64,000 bases of DNA from Peptoniphilus senegalensis JC140 (GCF_000321025.1 NZ_HE610718.1:293568-357567), one strand, 5' to 3'. Shown: positions 44,778 through 54,699, counted from the stretch's first letter. Numbers and translations are program-made. The notes: a model not told the origin generated them from the sequence alone.

Positions 44778-45644
44778 TTAGAAACCTCTCAATACATCAG
44801 GTCTAAAGTTTTTCTTTTTTAAAGTTTTTTCAATTGCCTTTATAAGATCTTCTCTGTCCTCATTTAAGTTGCCTGCAAGGAGAACATAGTTTGATGCGTG
44901 ATTAGACCTAAAGACTGTGCCTTCTGAATCCACATATTCCAAGAAAATCTTCATCTCTTGTAAAATTTCTCCAGCGTCAGGCATCTTAAATTTACCAGAA
45001 ATATAATCCTCATAAAGTGGTGTATTTTTATAAATTCTCATTGTGAGATACCCCAAGAAATCTGGCTTTGTTTCGGAAACAAGTTTAGCAGTTCCCACTG
45101 CATTTCTCTCCATTCCATCAACCCCACCAAGCCCCGCAATAATAGTTACAGAAGTTTTAAAACCTGCTTCTTTTGCCTTTTCCATTGCAGTGACATATTC
45201 TTCATAAGTTATGCCCTTTTGAATTTCTTTTAAAAGCTCTTCGTCTCCTGTTTCAAACCCAATATAGAGCATTTCAAGTCCTTCTTCTCTTAGTTTCTTT
45301 AAGTCTTCAAGGGACTTTCTATTTATATCCTGGGCAGTCGCATAGGATGAAACTCTATTTACATTGGGATAATATTTTTTTATAGTTCTTAAAATTTCAA
45401 CTAAATCATCTGTCTTTAGGACAAGTGCATCTCCATCTGCCAAGAAAATTCTCTCGAAATAATCTTTGTAGGAACTCATTTCGATTAAATCCTTTTTTAT
45501 ATCTTCAAGAGGTCTAACCCTAAAGTCGTCATCTTTATACATGTAACAAAATGTGCAAGAATTGTGAGAACAGCCCACTGTTGCCTGAATAATTAAAGAC
45601 CTTGCCTCACTTGGCGGTCTAAAAACATTTCCGTAATACTGCAT
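44778..45644 (-). CDS. Radical SAM protein
   Basis: 288 residues. The [4Fe-4S] motif near the N-terminus is CSHNSCTFCYMY (Cx4CxxC, slightly longer than the canonical Cx3CxxC). Further elements are FLADGDALV, YIGFETGDEELL and TVTIIAGLGG, as in oxygen-independent coproporphyrinogen oxidase-like proteins. It ends 1 nt before the next gene. It sits between pncB and an unknown protein. The reaction is unknown. Confidence 0.88.
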   Translation of the reverse strand: MQYYGNVFRPPSEARSLIIQATVGCSHNSCTFCYMYKDDDFRVRPLEDIKKDLIEMSSYKDYFERIFLADGDALVLKTDDLVEILRTIKKYYPNVNRVSSYATAQDINRKSLEDLKKLREEGLEMLYIGFETGDEELLKEIQKGITYEEYVTAMEKAKEAGFKTSVTIIAGLGGVDGMERNAVGTAKLVSETKPDFLGYLTMRIYKNTPLYEDYISGKFKMPDAGEILQEMKIFLEYVDSEGTVFRSNHASNYVLLAGNLNEDREDLIKAIEKTLKKKNFRPDVLRGF

Positions 45645-45663
45645 ATTTCTTCCCTTCTATTTT

Positions 45664-47118
45664 TTAATTTTTACCGTGTTTCTTTAAAAGATTATCCTTA
45701 ACTTCCCAAAGCTTTTGTGACAAGTCCACGATGTATTCATTTGGATTATCAAGTCTCTTAGTTTCTTCCCAAAGTGTATCAAGTTCTCTCTCTGCCTTCT
45801 CTTTTATCTCTTCAAGGCTTGGGAGTTTATATACAAGTTTTCCCTTGTCATAAATTTGCACTAGAACTTTTTTGGCTGTATAGTCAGTTAATGTCTTTCT
45901 CTTCCATGTGTAAACTGGGTGGAAGATTTCATAATTATCTTCAGGAATTTCTTCATCTCTAAGAGCAATTACATCTGCCATTGCCTTTCCAGTTTCATTT
46001 TCATAAAATCTGTAAAGTTCCTTAAAGCCTGGTGTGGTAATTTTTGCAACATTTTCAGAAATTTTAATCTTTGGAATAATCTTTCCATCATCGCTTACTG
46101 TTGCAACAAGTTTATATACTCCACCAAAGACTGGAGATGATTTTGATGTAATAAGTCTTTCGCCAACCCCGAAAGAATCAAGCTTTGCTCCTTGATGTAG
46201 GATAGTTCTGATTGTATATTCATCAAGAGAGTTTGAAGCCATAATCTTCGCATCAGGATACCCTGCATCGTCAAGCATTTTTCTCGCCTTGTTGGAAATA
46301 TAAGTTATGTCTCCTGAGTCAATTCTTATTCCCTTAGGTCTAAATCCACGGGGAACAACTTCTTCATCAAAAACTTTTATTGCATTTGGTATTCCCTCTT
46401 TAAGAGTGTCATAAGTATCAACTAGGAGTAGACAGTTGTCTGGATAAACTCTTGCAAAGGCTCTAAAGGCATCTATTTCTGTATCAAACATTTGAACCCA
46501 AGAGTGAGCCATTGTGCCAAGGGCTGGCACTCCAAACATCTTATCAGATAGGGTGTTGGCAGTTCCTGCACAGCCACCAATATAGGCTGCTCTAGCACCT
46601 AAATTTGCAGCAGAATAACCTTGCGCTCTTCTTGAGCCAAATTCAACAACAGGTCTTCCCTTAGCTTGCTTTACAATCCTTGATGCCTTAGTTGCAATCA
46701 TTGATTGATGATTTAGTGTCAAAAGTACCATTGTCTCAAGCATTTGTGCTTGTATAGCTGGGCCTTTAACTGTCACAAGTGGTTCTCCTGGAAAAGCTAA
46801 AGTTCCTTCTGGCATTGCCCAAACATCACATTCAAATTTAAAATTTCTTAAATATTCTAAAAATTCTTCATTAAAAATATTTTTTTCTCTCAAAAATTCT
46901 ATGTCATCATCTGAGAAGTGAAGATTTTCCATGTACTCGATTAATTGCTCAAGACCAGCAACAATTGTATACTCTCCATTATCTGGAACTTCTCTGAAAA
47001 ACATATCGAAGATGACAGTCTTGTCTGTCATACCTTCCTTAAAAAAACCATTTGCCATTGTTAATTCATAAAAATCAACAAGCAAGGTAAGGTTTTTCTT
47101 TACATTATAATTTACCAT
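45664..47118 (-). CDS. pncB: Nicotinate phosphoribosyltransferase
   Basis: 484 residues, the size of the long bacterial PncB form. Conserved elements are DFYELTMANGFF, EFGSRRAQG, GTMAHSWVQ, RIDSGDITYIS, MASNSLDEY and DSFGVGERLITS. It makes nicotinate mononucleotide in NAD salvage. It is the first gene of the operon running to 43033. A -10 box TATAAT preceded by TG (47175-47180, minus) lies about 60 nt upstream. Confidence 0.96.
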   Translation of the reverse strand: MVNYNVKKNLTLLVDFYELTMANGFFKEGMTDKTVIFDMFFREVPDNGEYTIVAGLEQLIEYMENLHFSDDDIEFLREKNIFNEEFLEYLRNFKFECDVWAMPEGTLAFPGEPLVTVKGPAIQAQMLETMVLLTLNHQSMIATKASRIVKQAKGRPVVEFGSRRAQGYSAANLGARAAYIGGCAGTANTLSDKMFGVPALGTMAHSWVQMFDTEIDAFRAFARVYPDNCLLLVDTYDTLKEGIPNAIKVFDEEVVPRGFRPKGIRIDSGDITYISNKARKMLDDAGYPDAKIMASNSLDEYTIRTILHQGAKLDSFGVGERLITSKSSPVFGGVYKLVATVSDDGKIIPKIKISENVAKITTPGFKELYRFYENETGKAMADVIALRDEEIPEDNYEIFHPVYTWKRKTLTDYTAKKVLVQIYDKGKLVYKLPSLEEIKEKAERELDTLWEETKRLDNPNEYIVDLSQKLWEVKDNLLKKHGKN

Positions 47119-47174
47119 TTTATACTTCCTTTTCTCCTCTCTACTTCAATAGATCCCTTAAATTAATTACATAG

Positions 47175-47180
47175 ATTATA
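47175..47180 (-). promoter_or_regulatory. Extended -10 box of the pncB operon
   Basis: Minus-strand TGGTATAAT gives a perfect TATAAT with the extended TGn motif. The -35 is weak. No NAD-type riboswitch was recognised in the leader. Confidence 0.5.
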
Positions 47181-47356
47181 CCACATTGAGAGTATTTTGA
47201 ATAATTTAATAGCCTTTGTATTTATTATAAATTTATTTATATCTTTTATTCTTTATAATAGCCATTGTGTTATAATTTTTAAGAAAAGGAATAATCCTAC
47301 AAAAGTTTTTTAGCTTTATTACAAAATTGTATCCTCTTAAAAATAGAAAATAACTG

Positions 47357-47365
47357 TGATATAAT
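47357..47365 (+). promoter_or_regulatory. Extended -10 promoter of the TtcA-like gene
   Basis: TGATATAAT, a TGn plus perfect TATAAT, ends about 29 nt before the TTG start; the -35 (CTTAAA) is poor, as is common with extended -10 promoters. Confidence 0.55.
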
Positions 47366-47393
47366 GAAAATAGATTGGTAAAGGTGGAATTTT

Positions 47394-48212
47394 TTGGAAA
47401 CAATAAAAAGCACTGTGGACATAGAAAGGTCCCTTATAAAAACTTACAGGAGAGATATTTATAAAAAGTTTGTGCAAGGTGTAAATAAATACGAACTCAT
47501 CAGCCCAGGCGACAAAGTTGCCGTTGCTATTTCTGGTGGCAAGGACTCCCTTACTCTTGCAAAACTCTTGCAGGAATTAAAGAGGCACAACAAGGTGCCC
47601 TTTGACTTAGAATTCATAGCAATGGACCCAGGATACCTTCCTGAAAATAGAGAAAGGCTTGAATTTAACTGCGAAAAACTTGGAATACCAGTAAAAATTC
47701 ATAACTCTGATGTTTTTTCCGTCGCTGAAAAATTGTCTGAGGGCGGTTCAACTTGTTATATGTGCGCCAGAATGCGCCGTGGAAATTTATACAATAGAGC
47801 AAAGGAACTTGGCTGCAACAAACTTGCACTTGGTCATCACTTTGATGATGTCATTCAAACTGTTCTTTTAAATATTATTTATGCTGGCGATTTCAAAACT
47901 ATGATGCCAAAATTAAAATCACAAAACTTTGAAGGTCTTGAATTAATTAGACCCATGTATCTAGTTCGTGAAGAGGCAATCATTCGCTTTATGAAATCAA
48001 CTGGACTGTCTGCCCTTGATTGTGCCTGCACTGTCACGCAAAAGCAATCTGGCAACAAGAGATTTTTTATAAAGGACTTAATCGAAGAACTTAAAAAAGA
48101 AAATAAAAATGTAGACATAAATATTCTTCGTGCAACTGAAAATGTAAATATGGAGCAAATCTTAGGATTTAAAGAAAAGGGCGAAAGACACGACTTTTTG
48201 GAATTTTATTAA
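47394..48212 (+). CDS. ttcA: TtcA-like tRNA 2-thiolation enzyme
   Basis: 272 residues. The ATP-pyrophosphatase P-loop is AISGGKDSLTL (near 44-54). CYMCARMRRG supplies a CxxC pair, and CACTVT a later Cys, matching the Fe-S ligands of TtcA. It probably makes 2-thiocytidine in tRNA. The start is TTG at 47394 behind AAGGTGG. It lacks the N-terminal zinc motifs of TtuA, so TtcA is the better call. Confidence 0.85.
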   Translation: METIKSTVDIERSLIKTYRRDIYKKFVQGVNKYELISPGDKVAVAISGGKDSLTLAKLLQELKRHNKVPFDLEFIAMDPGYLPENRERLEFNCEKLGIPVKIHNSDVFSVAEKLSEGGSTCYMCARMRRGNLYNRAKELGCNKLALGHHFDDVIQTVLLNIIYAGDFKTMMPKLKSQNFEGLELIRPMYLVREEAIIRFMKSTGLSALDCACTVTQKQSGNKRFFIKDLIEELKKENKNVDINILRATENVNMEQILGFKEKGERHDFLEFY

Positions 48213-48309
48213 GACTTTTATGAAATTAAAAAGCTTTCTTAAATAAAATACTTAAAGACTCGTGAAACAATTTGTCAAAATAAAATTTTAAAAAATAAGG
48301 AGGATTTTG

Positions 48310-49515
48310 ATGGAAAATTTATTGTCAGTGCCTATTAAAGAGGACATTTATTATATAGGTACAAATGATAGAAAGACAGAACTATTTGAAGGAATGTGGC
48401 CTCTACCAAAAGGAGTTGCTTACAACTCTTTTCTTGTTAAGGGCGAAAAAAATGTACTTTTCGACTTAGTAAGAGTAAACACAATTGATTCCTATGTGCA
48501 AAAAATAAATGAAATCATTGGAGAAGGCGAAAAAATTGACTACATTATGATCAATCACATGGAGCCAGATCACACTTCTTCAATTAAATCAATTTTGGAA
48601 ATTTATCCAGATGCAAAACTTGTTACAAATAAAAAAGCTGTTGCCATGCTTAATAATTTCTATGAAATTACAGACAACATCATAGAAGTTAAGGATGGCG
48701 AAACACTAGAACTTGGAGATAAAAAATATACTTTTTACATGACTCCAATGGTTCACTGGCCAGAATCTATGGTAGCCTATGAAGAAACTACAAAGACACT
48801 TTTCTCACAAGATATTTTTGGTGGCTTTGGAACCCTTGATGGTGGAATTTTTGATGATCAGATCGAATATGACGCTCATTATCACGAAGAAACAACAAGA
48901 TATTTTATAAATATAGTTGGAAAATATGCAGCACAAGCCCTTAAAGCTTTAAATAAATTAGCTGACCTTGATATTCAGTTAATTTGTCCAGATCATGGGC
49001 CTATTTGGAGAGAAAATCCTAATAAAATAGTAGACATATACACTTCTCTTGCTAAACAAGAAACAATTGATGGTTGTGTTGTTATCTACGGCTCAATGTA
49101 TGGAAATACTGAAATGATGGCAGAAGCTGTTGCAAGAGGTCTTTCTGAAGGCGGACTTAAAAATATTAAAATCAGAGACATAACAAAGACTTCTAACTCC
49201 TATCTTTTATCAGACATTTGGAGATACAAGGGTGTAATCATAGGGTCATGTTCCTATGACAACAATTTGTTCCCACCAATGGATTATCTAATGACAGAAG
49301 TTTCTCACCAAAGAATGAAAAATAACTATTGGGGAATTTTTGGTTCCTTCTCATGGAGTGGTGGAGCTCTTAAAAACCTAAAGAGATATATGGAAGAAGG
49401 CAAGTACGATGTGCTTGACACTCAACTTGAAATTCAAGGTGCAGCTACTGAAGAAGAAATGAAACAACTTATAGACTTTGGAAAAGAAATGGCTGCAAAA
49501 ATTTTAAACAAATAA
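48310..49515 (+). CDS. fprA: Flavodiiron protein (A-type flavoprotein)
   Basis: 401 residues. The N-terminal metallo-beta-lactamase-like domain has NHMEPDH and further diiron ligands (MVHWPESM, SQDIFGGFG, CPDHGPIW). The C-terminal flavodoxin domain starts at VVIYGSMYGNTEMMAEA. Such proteins reduce O2 or NO to protect anaerobes. The ATG at 48310 has AAGGAGG 7 nt upstream; a TTG one codon earlier is less likely. It stands alone between a TtcA-like gene and a terminator. Confidence 0.95.
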   Translation: MENLLSVPIKEDIYYIGTNDRKTELFEGMWPLPKGVAYNSFLVKGEKNVLFDLVRVNTIDSYVQKINEIIGEGEKIDYIMINHMEPDHTSSIKSILEIYPDAKLVTNKKAVAMLNNFYEITDNIIEVKDGETLELGDKKYTFYMTPMVHWPESMVAYEETTKTLFSQDIFGGFGTLDGGIFDDQIEYDAHYHEETTRYFINIVGKYAAQALKALNKLADLDIQLICPDHGPIWRENPNKIVDIYTSLAKQETIDGCVVIYGSMYGNTEMMAEAVARGLSEGGLKNIKIRDITKTSNSYLLSDIWRYKGVIIGSCSYDNNLFPPMDYLMTEVSHQRMKNNYWGIFGSFSWSGGALKNLKRYMEEGKYDVLDTQLEIQGAATEEEMKQLIDFGKEMAAKILNK

Positions 49516-49521
49516 AAAATT

Positions 49522-49553
49522 AATCGTCACGATTTTTTCGTGGCGATTTTTTT
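49522..49553 (+). terminator. Terminator after the flavodiiron gene
   Basis: AATCGTCACGA (49522-49532) pairs with TCGTGGCGATT (49538-49548), followed by a T-run. Confidence 0.88.
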
Positions 49554-49630
49554 GTAATTTATAAAATATTTTAGAAGATATTATAAGCACTTCTATTTTG
49601 AAAAATTTTTATAAATTCAAAAGAACACAA

Positions 49631-49673
49631 AAAAAGAATGTCATATTATAGCTTAATAAATGACATTCTTTTT
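49631..49673. terminator. Perfect hairpin with A/T flanks, bidirectional terminator-like
   Basis: AAAAAGAATGTCA (49631-49643) pairs over 13 bp with TGACATTCTTTTT (49661-49673). No plus-strand gene needs it, since the flavodiiron terminator is 80 nt upstream. It may end an unannotated minus-strand transcript from 49674-50040. Confidence 0.7.
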
Positions 49674-50136
49674 AAATATCCAATTCCATCCAACTTAAAT
49701 TTTTTGGTTCAATCACGTCTATCACCTTATTCTTATTTTACTAAAGCCCTATATAAATTAATATTTCTCACATACCCAACTCTAAGTCTGCGTATCTCTT
49801 TATACAAGCGCTATAAGTAATTCTCAAAACAAACTATTTACCATCATACTACTCGTCCATTAAAAACTATTCGATTTATATAAAAGCCTTGGCCTTTTAA
49901 GTCAAAACCTGTAAAATTAATAAAAATCAAAAACATTTTTACTTTGTCTTGGATGGAATTGTCATGTTTCTCCAAATAAGTAACTCCAATCTAAATTTAT
50001 TACTTTATTTAGTTAATCTTATTTGTTATTAACATTATACCACACTAAATTAAAATGTAAACACTTTTTGCAAAAATTTTTAAAATTTTTTTATATTTTT
50101 TTGTAGTATAATGAAATTACTTAAAGGAGGCTAAAA
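49674..50136. other. Gene-poor stretch with distant inverted repeat
   Basis: About 460 nt. CAATTCCATCCAA (49681-49693) recurs as its reverse complement TTGGATGGAATTG (49949-49961). Between them the sequence has many stops in all frames; a minus-strand remnant of about 14 codons behind AAGGTGAT ends just before the hairpin at 49631. It looks like a decayed element or gene. The TATAAT at 50107-50112 is a probable -10 for the next gene. Confidence 0.4.
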
Positions 50137-50487
50137 ATGAACACATTAATCGGCTACAAGAGATGTAGCACTTGCAAAAATATAGAAAAATTATTAAAGG
50201 AAAAGAATATTTCTTATGACTACAGGGAAATTGACAAGGAGCTCCTATCAGTTGATGAACTCAAAAAAATAAGAGATATGGCAGATGTTGACATCTTTAA
50301 ACTTTTTAACACATCAGGCGTGAGGTATAGGGAACTTGGACTAAAGGACAAGAAGAATGATATGACAGACGAAGAAATTTTTGAACTCTTATCAACAGAT
50401 GGTATGCTAGTAAAAAGACCAATATTAGTTGCAGATGATAAGGCCTATGTAGGTCCACAAGTTAAAAAATATTTAGAGAGTCTATAA
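50137..50487 (+). CDS. ArsC/Spx/MgsR-family thioredoxin-fold protein
   Basis: 116 residues. The N-terminal redox motif is RCSTCKN (CxxC), with the later KRPILV segment and conserved FNTSG region typical of the ArsC/Spx superfamily. Spx and MgsR bind RNA polymerase under oxidative stress, and ArsC reduces arsenate. The LVKRPILV segment is shared by all. No arsenic genes are nearby, so a Spx-like or YffB-like role is as likely as arsenate reduction. AAGGAGG lies upstream, and a terminator follows. Confidence 0.9.
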   Translation: MNTLIGYKRCSTCKNIEKLLKEKNISYDYREIDKELLSVDELKKIRDMADVDIFKLFNTSGVRYRELGLKDKKNDMTDEEIFELLSTDGMLVKRPILVADDKAYVGPQVKKYLESL

Positions 50488-50508
50488 ATTAATTTCAAAA
50501 AGCGCAAA

Positions 50509-50546
50509 AAAATCCTAGAACTAATTTTGCAAGTCTAGGATTTTAT
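50509..50546. terminator. Bidirectional terminator between the ArsC-like and ClC genes
   Basis: AAAATCCTAGA (50509-50519) pairs with TCTAGGATTTT (50534-50544) with A- and T-rich flanks, between converging genes. Confidence 0.85.
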
Positions 50547-50547
50547 T

Positions 50548-52074
50548 TTACTCATTTTTAAAAAACTCATCAATTTCAAGGGCGTCTTCCGCCTTTATTA
50601 AGACTGTGATTTTGTCGCCCAAGAGGATTAAGTCATCGGCTGTTGGAACGATTTCTGTGCCTTCTCTTTCTATTGACATTATTATAAGGTGCCTTGGGAA
50701 ATTTATTTCTCTAAGGCTTTTTCCTATTATTTTTAAGTCCTCAGTTATAGTATATTCAAAGACTGAATAGTCTCCTAGTTCTCTCTCCTTTGGACTGAGT
50801 AGGTTCTTATCCTTTAACTGCCTTTCGAAAAGTGTGTCATAAATTGGCGCAACTTTTAAGGCCTCTGCCACATAATAGGATACAATTACAACTATTGAAA
50901 GGGCAATTAAATGTTCAAAGGTTTTTGTCATCTCTGATACTAATATCACTGAAAGAATTGGACTCCTAACAACTGATGCAAGTATTCCACTCATCCCTAA
51001 AATTATAAAATTAATGTAATAATCATTTAATTCAAAAACCCCATCTAACATTGCAAAGATTAAAGCTCCACAAGAGCCACCTATTACTAGGACTGGCAAA
51101 AAGATTCCACCTTGCACCCCTGAGCCGTAGCAAAATGTTGTGTAAAATAATTTCACAAGAAGGATGGCAAGGATATATTTTATTGGAAATTTCTCAACTG
51201 CCATTTTTTCAAGAAGTCCATGTCCGCCCCCAGTTCCTTCAAAAAAGATAAAGCCAATTATAATTGTCACAGCCATTAATAGTGCATATTTTAAAATTTG
51301 TGAATTTATTTTTTTGAAGAGGTCTTGTGATTTTGTTATGAGTAAGTTGTAAATACATCCAACTAAACCTGTTAGGATGCCAATTAATATTGCCACCCAA
51401 ATTAGTTTCATTGGTAGTGATTTTGTTGCGGAGAAAGAAAAGGATGTCTCTGCACCCATTATTATAAAGGATATATAGTTAGCTGTAATGGATGCAATAA
51501 ATGCTGGCAAGAGAACAAATTTTGAATAAGTTTTGTGTAGCTCTTCTATGGCAAAGATACAACCAGCCATAGGTGCGTTAAAGGCTGCCGCAAGTCCTGC
51601 TGCTGCTCCTGCTGTTATCATGTATTTTATTTCATCAGGAGGTCTTTTTATTGTCTTTCCCAATAATTTTGCTGCTGCTCCACCCATTTGAATTGATGGA
51701 CCTTCTCTTCCTAAAGAAAATCCCATAAGATTTCCAAGTCCTCCGCCAAGGATTTTTGATATTAAAGTTGGCACTTCATCCATTTTAAATTTGCCAAGGA
51801 TTTCGCCACGAATTTGTGGTATTCCACTTCCTCCAGATAAGGGTGCCCACTTTAAAAGTCTATAAATCACAAAGGATATTACAATGGCAAGTGCAATTAA
51901 AAGCAAAACTGATTTTAAATTAAATTCGCTGTATAAAATTTTTCTGTAAAAATCCATTTTCATAATTACAAATCTATATAGAACTGAAAAAAGGCCTGCG
52001 AAAGTTCCCACCATTAGTGAGTCTATTAAAATTCTAAATATTAATTTGCCCTTATTGTTAAAATCATCTTTCAT
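50548..52074 (-). CDS. ClC-type H+/Cl- antiporter with TrkA-C domain
   Basis: 508 residues, about a dozen helices. Anion pathway motifs are GSGIPQ, GREGPSIQ (with the gating Glu) and GGIFLPVL; FAIEEL supplies the internal proton Glu found in antiporters. A C-terminal cytosolic TrkA-C (RCK_C) domain (about 425-505) probably binds a nucleotide or other ligand. It lies 54 nt downstream of an unknown membrane-anchored protein and is likely co-transcribed with it. Confidence 0.93.
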   Translation of the reverse strand: MKDDFNNKGKLIFRILIDSLMVGTFAGLFSVLYRFVIMKMDFYRKILYSEFNLKSVLLLIALAIVISFVIYRLLKWAPLSGGSGIPQIRGEILGKFKMDEVPTLISKILGGGLGNLMGFSLGREGPSIQMGGAAAKLLGKTIKRPPDEIKYMITAGAAAGLAAAFNAPMAGCIFAIEELHKTYSKFVLLPAFIASITANYISFIIMGAETSFSFSATKSLPMKLIWVAILIGILTGLVGCIYNLLITKSQDLFKKINSQILKYALLMAVTIIIGFIFFEGTGGGHGLLEKMAVEKFPIKYILAILLVKLFYTTFCYGSGVQGGIFLPVLVIGGSCGALIFAMLDGVFELNDYYINFIILGMSGILASVVRSPILSVILVSEMTKTFEHLIALSIVVIVSYYVAEALKVAPIYDTLFERQLKDKNLLSPKERELGDYSVFEYTITEDLKIIGKSLREINFPRHLIIMSIEREGTEIVPTADDLILLGDKITVLIKAEDALEIDEFFKNE

Positions 52075-52128
52075 TTTCCTCTCCTTTTATTAAGTTTTTC
52101 CAATCTTCTTCTCTTAATTTTAAAATTT

Positions 52129-53259
52129 CTATATATTTTTTTCCTTTTCAATTTTATTTGGAACTGTATAAAAATTTAGGTTAACTTTTTTTATTTTACT
52201 TCCATCAATATCAGCTATTAGCTTAAATTTTTTAGATTTTATTAGATTAAAAAATCTGGCATTTATGTGAGTTAACTCGTCATGATAAATTAAATATTTA
52301 TTCTTTGGATAGTAACTCATCCTAAAGTTTCTGTCATTTATCTTGCCCTTTATTGTCTTTAAATTTTCATTTTTTTCCTCTTCTATATAAATGTGTCTGT
52401 GAGGAACTTTTAATTCAAAGTCATCTTTTATTTTTAGGCTGTATTTTTTGTCATCAGACTGAAGTTTTAAAAGGTTGCCCTCGCTATCAGTCTCCATGTA
52501 AAATACAATTTCATTTCTATTTTTCAAGTCTAATGAAATATTTGAAAATTCTTCTTTCAAAATTTTACTTAAATATGTGTAAGGAAAATAATTTTCTCCC
52601 CTATAAAATTCTTCAACCTTATCCATAAGTCTTTTCAAATCTTTGGACTTTACCTTGATTTCAAATCCATTGTCCGAAATATTTTTTACGCGAGTATTTC
52701 TTATTATTCCCGTCCATTCCTTTTTTACATATTTTTTTAACTCTGAATTTTTTTCAGAAAAAGAAACTGGAGGAAGAAATAACTTTTTGTTGTTTATGTC
52801 ATATCCTAAATCACTTAATACACCGGAATCACGAGACAAATTTGCCATTGTATTTCTATCAATGTATAAAGGTAGCTTCGCAATATCATCCCTATAAAGA
52901 TAGACATCACTATCTACAATTTTTTCGCCAAACTCATCAATTTTATTGTCCTTAACTAATCTCTTTTTAAAATATCTCGACTTATTTGTGGCACTTTGGA
53001 AATTTATTATATTTAGCTTGTCGCCATTAAGACTTTCATTGCTGATCCTTATGCCATAGTCTCCTGTACTCTTTACTTTATTAAAAATATCTGAAAATCC
53101 AAAATCTTCTACATAATCATCTGCAAAGGCAAAAATTCTATCGTCAATAGTATAGAGAACTTCTGCAACAATTTTTTTTGGATATCGTCTAAAGCCATTT
53201 ATCCCGAAAAAAATAAGTGCAATAAAAATAAATATTAAAAAAATGTTTTTCTTTTTCAT
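52129..53259 (-). CDS. Uncharacterised membrane-anchored extracellular protein
   Basis: 376 residues. An N-terminal hydrophobic helix (IFLIFIFIALIFFGI) behind lysines, without a lipobox or clear cleavage site, suggests a single-pass anchor. The remainder is a hydrophilic, beta-strand-rich domain of Lys/Asp/Asn composition. I do not recognise the family. It is upstream of the ClC gene on the same strand; no functional link is evident. Confidence 0.75.
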   Translation of the reverse strand: MKKKNIFLIFIFIALIFFGINGFRRYPKKIVAEVLYTIDDRIFAFADDYVEDFGFSDIFNKVKSTGDYGIRISNESLNGDKLNIINFQSATNKSRYFKKRLVKDNKIDEFGEKIVDSDVYLYRDDIAKLPLYIDRNTMANLSRDSGVLSDLGYDINNKKLFLPPVSFSEKNSELKKYVKKEWTGIIRNTRVKNISDNGFEIKVKSKDLKRLMDKVEEFYRGENYFPYTYLSKILKEEFSNISLDLKNRNEIVFYMETDSEGNLLKLQSDDKKYSLKIKDDFELKVPHRHIYIEEEKNENLKTIKGKINDRNFRMSYYPKNKYLIYHDELTHINARFFNLIKSKKFKLIADIDGSKIKKVNLNFYTVPNKIEKEKNI

Positions 53260-53320
53260 AACATCACTGCTCTTCTTATAATAATTATAGTTTACAATAA
53301 ATCTTTACTTCATTGCAATT

Positions 53321-53341
53321 AAAAAGGCACCTTCCGGCGCC
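53321..53341 (-). terminator. Terminator after the MATE gene
   Basis: On the minus strand GGCGCC-GGAA-GGTGCC followed by TTTTT, 6 nt after the MATE stop codon. Confidence 0.75.
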
Positions 53342-53346
53342 AAATT

Positions 53347-54699
53347 TTACATAGCTATATTTTTTCTCCATTTTCCAAATTTGTAATATAGTGCCATAAT
53401 AAAAAAGTTTGCAAAATAAGAAAGTGGATAGATTACACTTATTACTCTAATTGAGTTGAATATAGGCATTGCAAAATAAACTACTATGAGTCTAAAAATG
53501 CAAATTGTAAGAAGTGAAATTATCATAGGACCCATGGCGTTTCCACTTCCTCTTATGAAGCCAGAAATAGTTTCCGAAAGACCAAAGGACCAAATTCCAA
53601 GACTTAATATTTTCAAGAAATCAGCACCATAGGCTACTACATCGGGGTCTGGATTAAATATTGCAATAAGTGGCTCTGCCAAGAAAAAGGCAATTATCGA
53701 TAAGATTGCTGAAATTCCCAAGACTATTAATAGCGAAACCTTTATGCCTTCACGAAGTCTGTCAAATTTTTGTGCCCCAAAATTTTGTCCCGAAAAAGTT
53801 GTAGCCGCAAGAGCAATGGCTTGAAGCGACATAAACAAAAATCCATCAATTCTTCCCTCAGCTGCAACACCTGCAATGGCATCTGAACCAAAGGAATTTA
53901 TTTTCGCCTGAAAAATTACATTTGTCAAAGATAATAAGGCTGTTTGCACTCCCGTTGGGATCCCAACTTCAAAAATTCTCTTTGCTTCGAACTTATGAAG
54001 TTTTATCTCTTCCTTTCGAAGTTTATAAGAACCATCAGTCTTTAATAGGGAATAAGTTACAAGTATTGCTGATGTGATTTGTGATGCAAGGGTTGCAAGT
54101 CCAGCACCTAAAACTGACATCTTTAGTAGTCCAACTAAAATTAAATCAAGGACAATATTTACAAGAGCTGAAACGCATAAAAAGTTAAATGGTCTCTTTG
54201 AGTCTCCCGTTGCCCTCAAAATTGATGCCCCCATGTTGTAAATTAAAATTGGAATTGTACCCAAGAAAAATACTCTCATGTATGTTGTCGCATCAGCTAA
54301 AATTTCTGGCGGTGTGTCCATTATTCTAAGGAAGAAGGGCGTCGTAAAATAGCCAAAAATTGTAATGGCAAGCCCCGACATCAGCCCAAGAAAATAAGAG
54401 CATCCCACAGATCTCTTTAGTGCTTCTCTATCATTTGAACCATAATAAAGAGAAATTATGACAGATGCACCAGTAGTGAGTCCCAAAAAAAGTCCAATGA
54501 GTAGATTTGAAACAGGTCCCGTTGCACCAACTGCCGCCATAGGGTTCTTGCCGGCAAATCTACCAACTATCATTAAGTCGGCAGTGTTATAAAGTTGTTG
54601 CAAAAAGTTTGTGAGAAGAAGTGGTATTGCAAATTTTATAAGACCTTCTGCAATTGAGCCTTCTGTTAAATTTATATTTCTGCTAATTTTTTTACTCAT
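53347..54699 (-). CDS. MATE family efflux transporter
   Basis: 450 residues and twelve helices. The opening (LTEGSIAEGLIKFAIPLLLTNFLQQLYNTADLMIVG, conserved in MATE exporters of the NorM/MepA/DinF group) and GATGPVSNL identify the family. It probably exports cationic drugs or metabolites using an ion gradient. It overlaps nnrE by 8 nt, with GAGG upstream of its ATG inside nnrE. Confidence 0.94.
   Translation of the reverse strand: MSKKISRNINLTEGSIAEGLIKFAIPLLLTNFLQQLYNTADLMIVGRFAGKNPMAAVGATGPVSNLLIGLFLGLTTGASVIISLYYGSNDREALKRSVGCSYFLGLMSGLAITIFGYFTTPFFLRIMDTPPEILADATTYMRVFFLGTIPILIYNMGASILRATGDSKRPFNFLCVSALVNIVLDLILVGLLKMSVLGAGLATLASQITSAILVTYSLLKTDGSYKLRKEEIKLHKFEAKRIFEVGIPTGVQTALLSLTNVIFQAKINSFGSDAIAGVAAEGRIDGFLFMSLQAIALAATTFSGQNFGAQKFDRLREGIKVSLLIVLGISAILSIIAFFLAEPLIAIFNPDPDVVAYGADFLKILSLGIWSFGLSETISGFIRGSGNAMGPMIISLLTICIFRLIVVYFAMPIFNSIRVISVIYPLSYFANFFIMALYYKFGKWRKNIAM

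Noticed and set aside
49638..49820. 60-codon ORF after the flavodiiron gene
   Set aside because: Starts inside a terminator hairpin, lacks a ribosome site and has no recognisable similarity.
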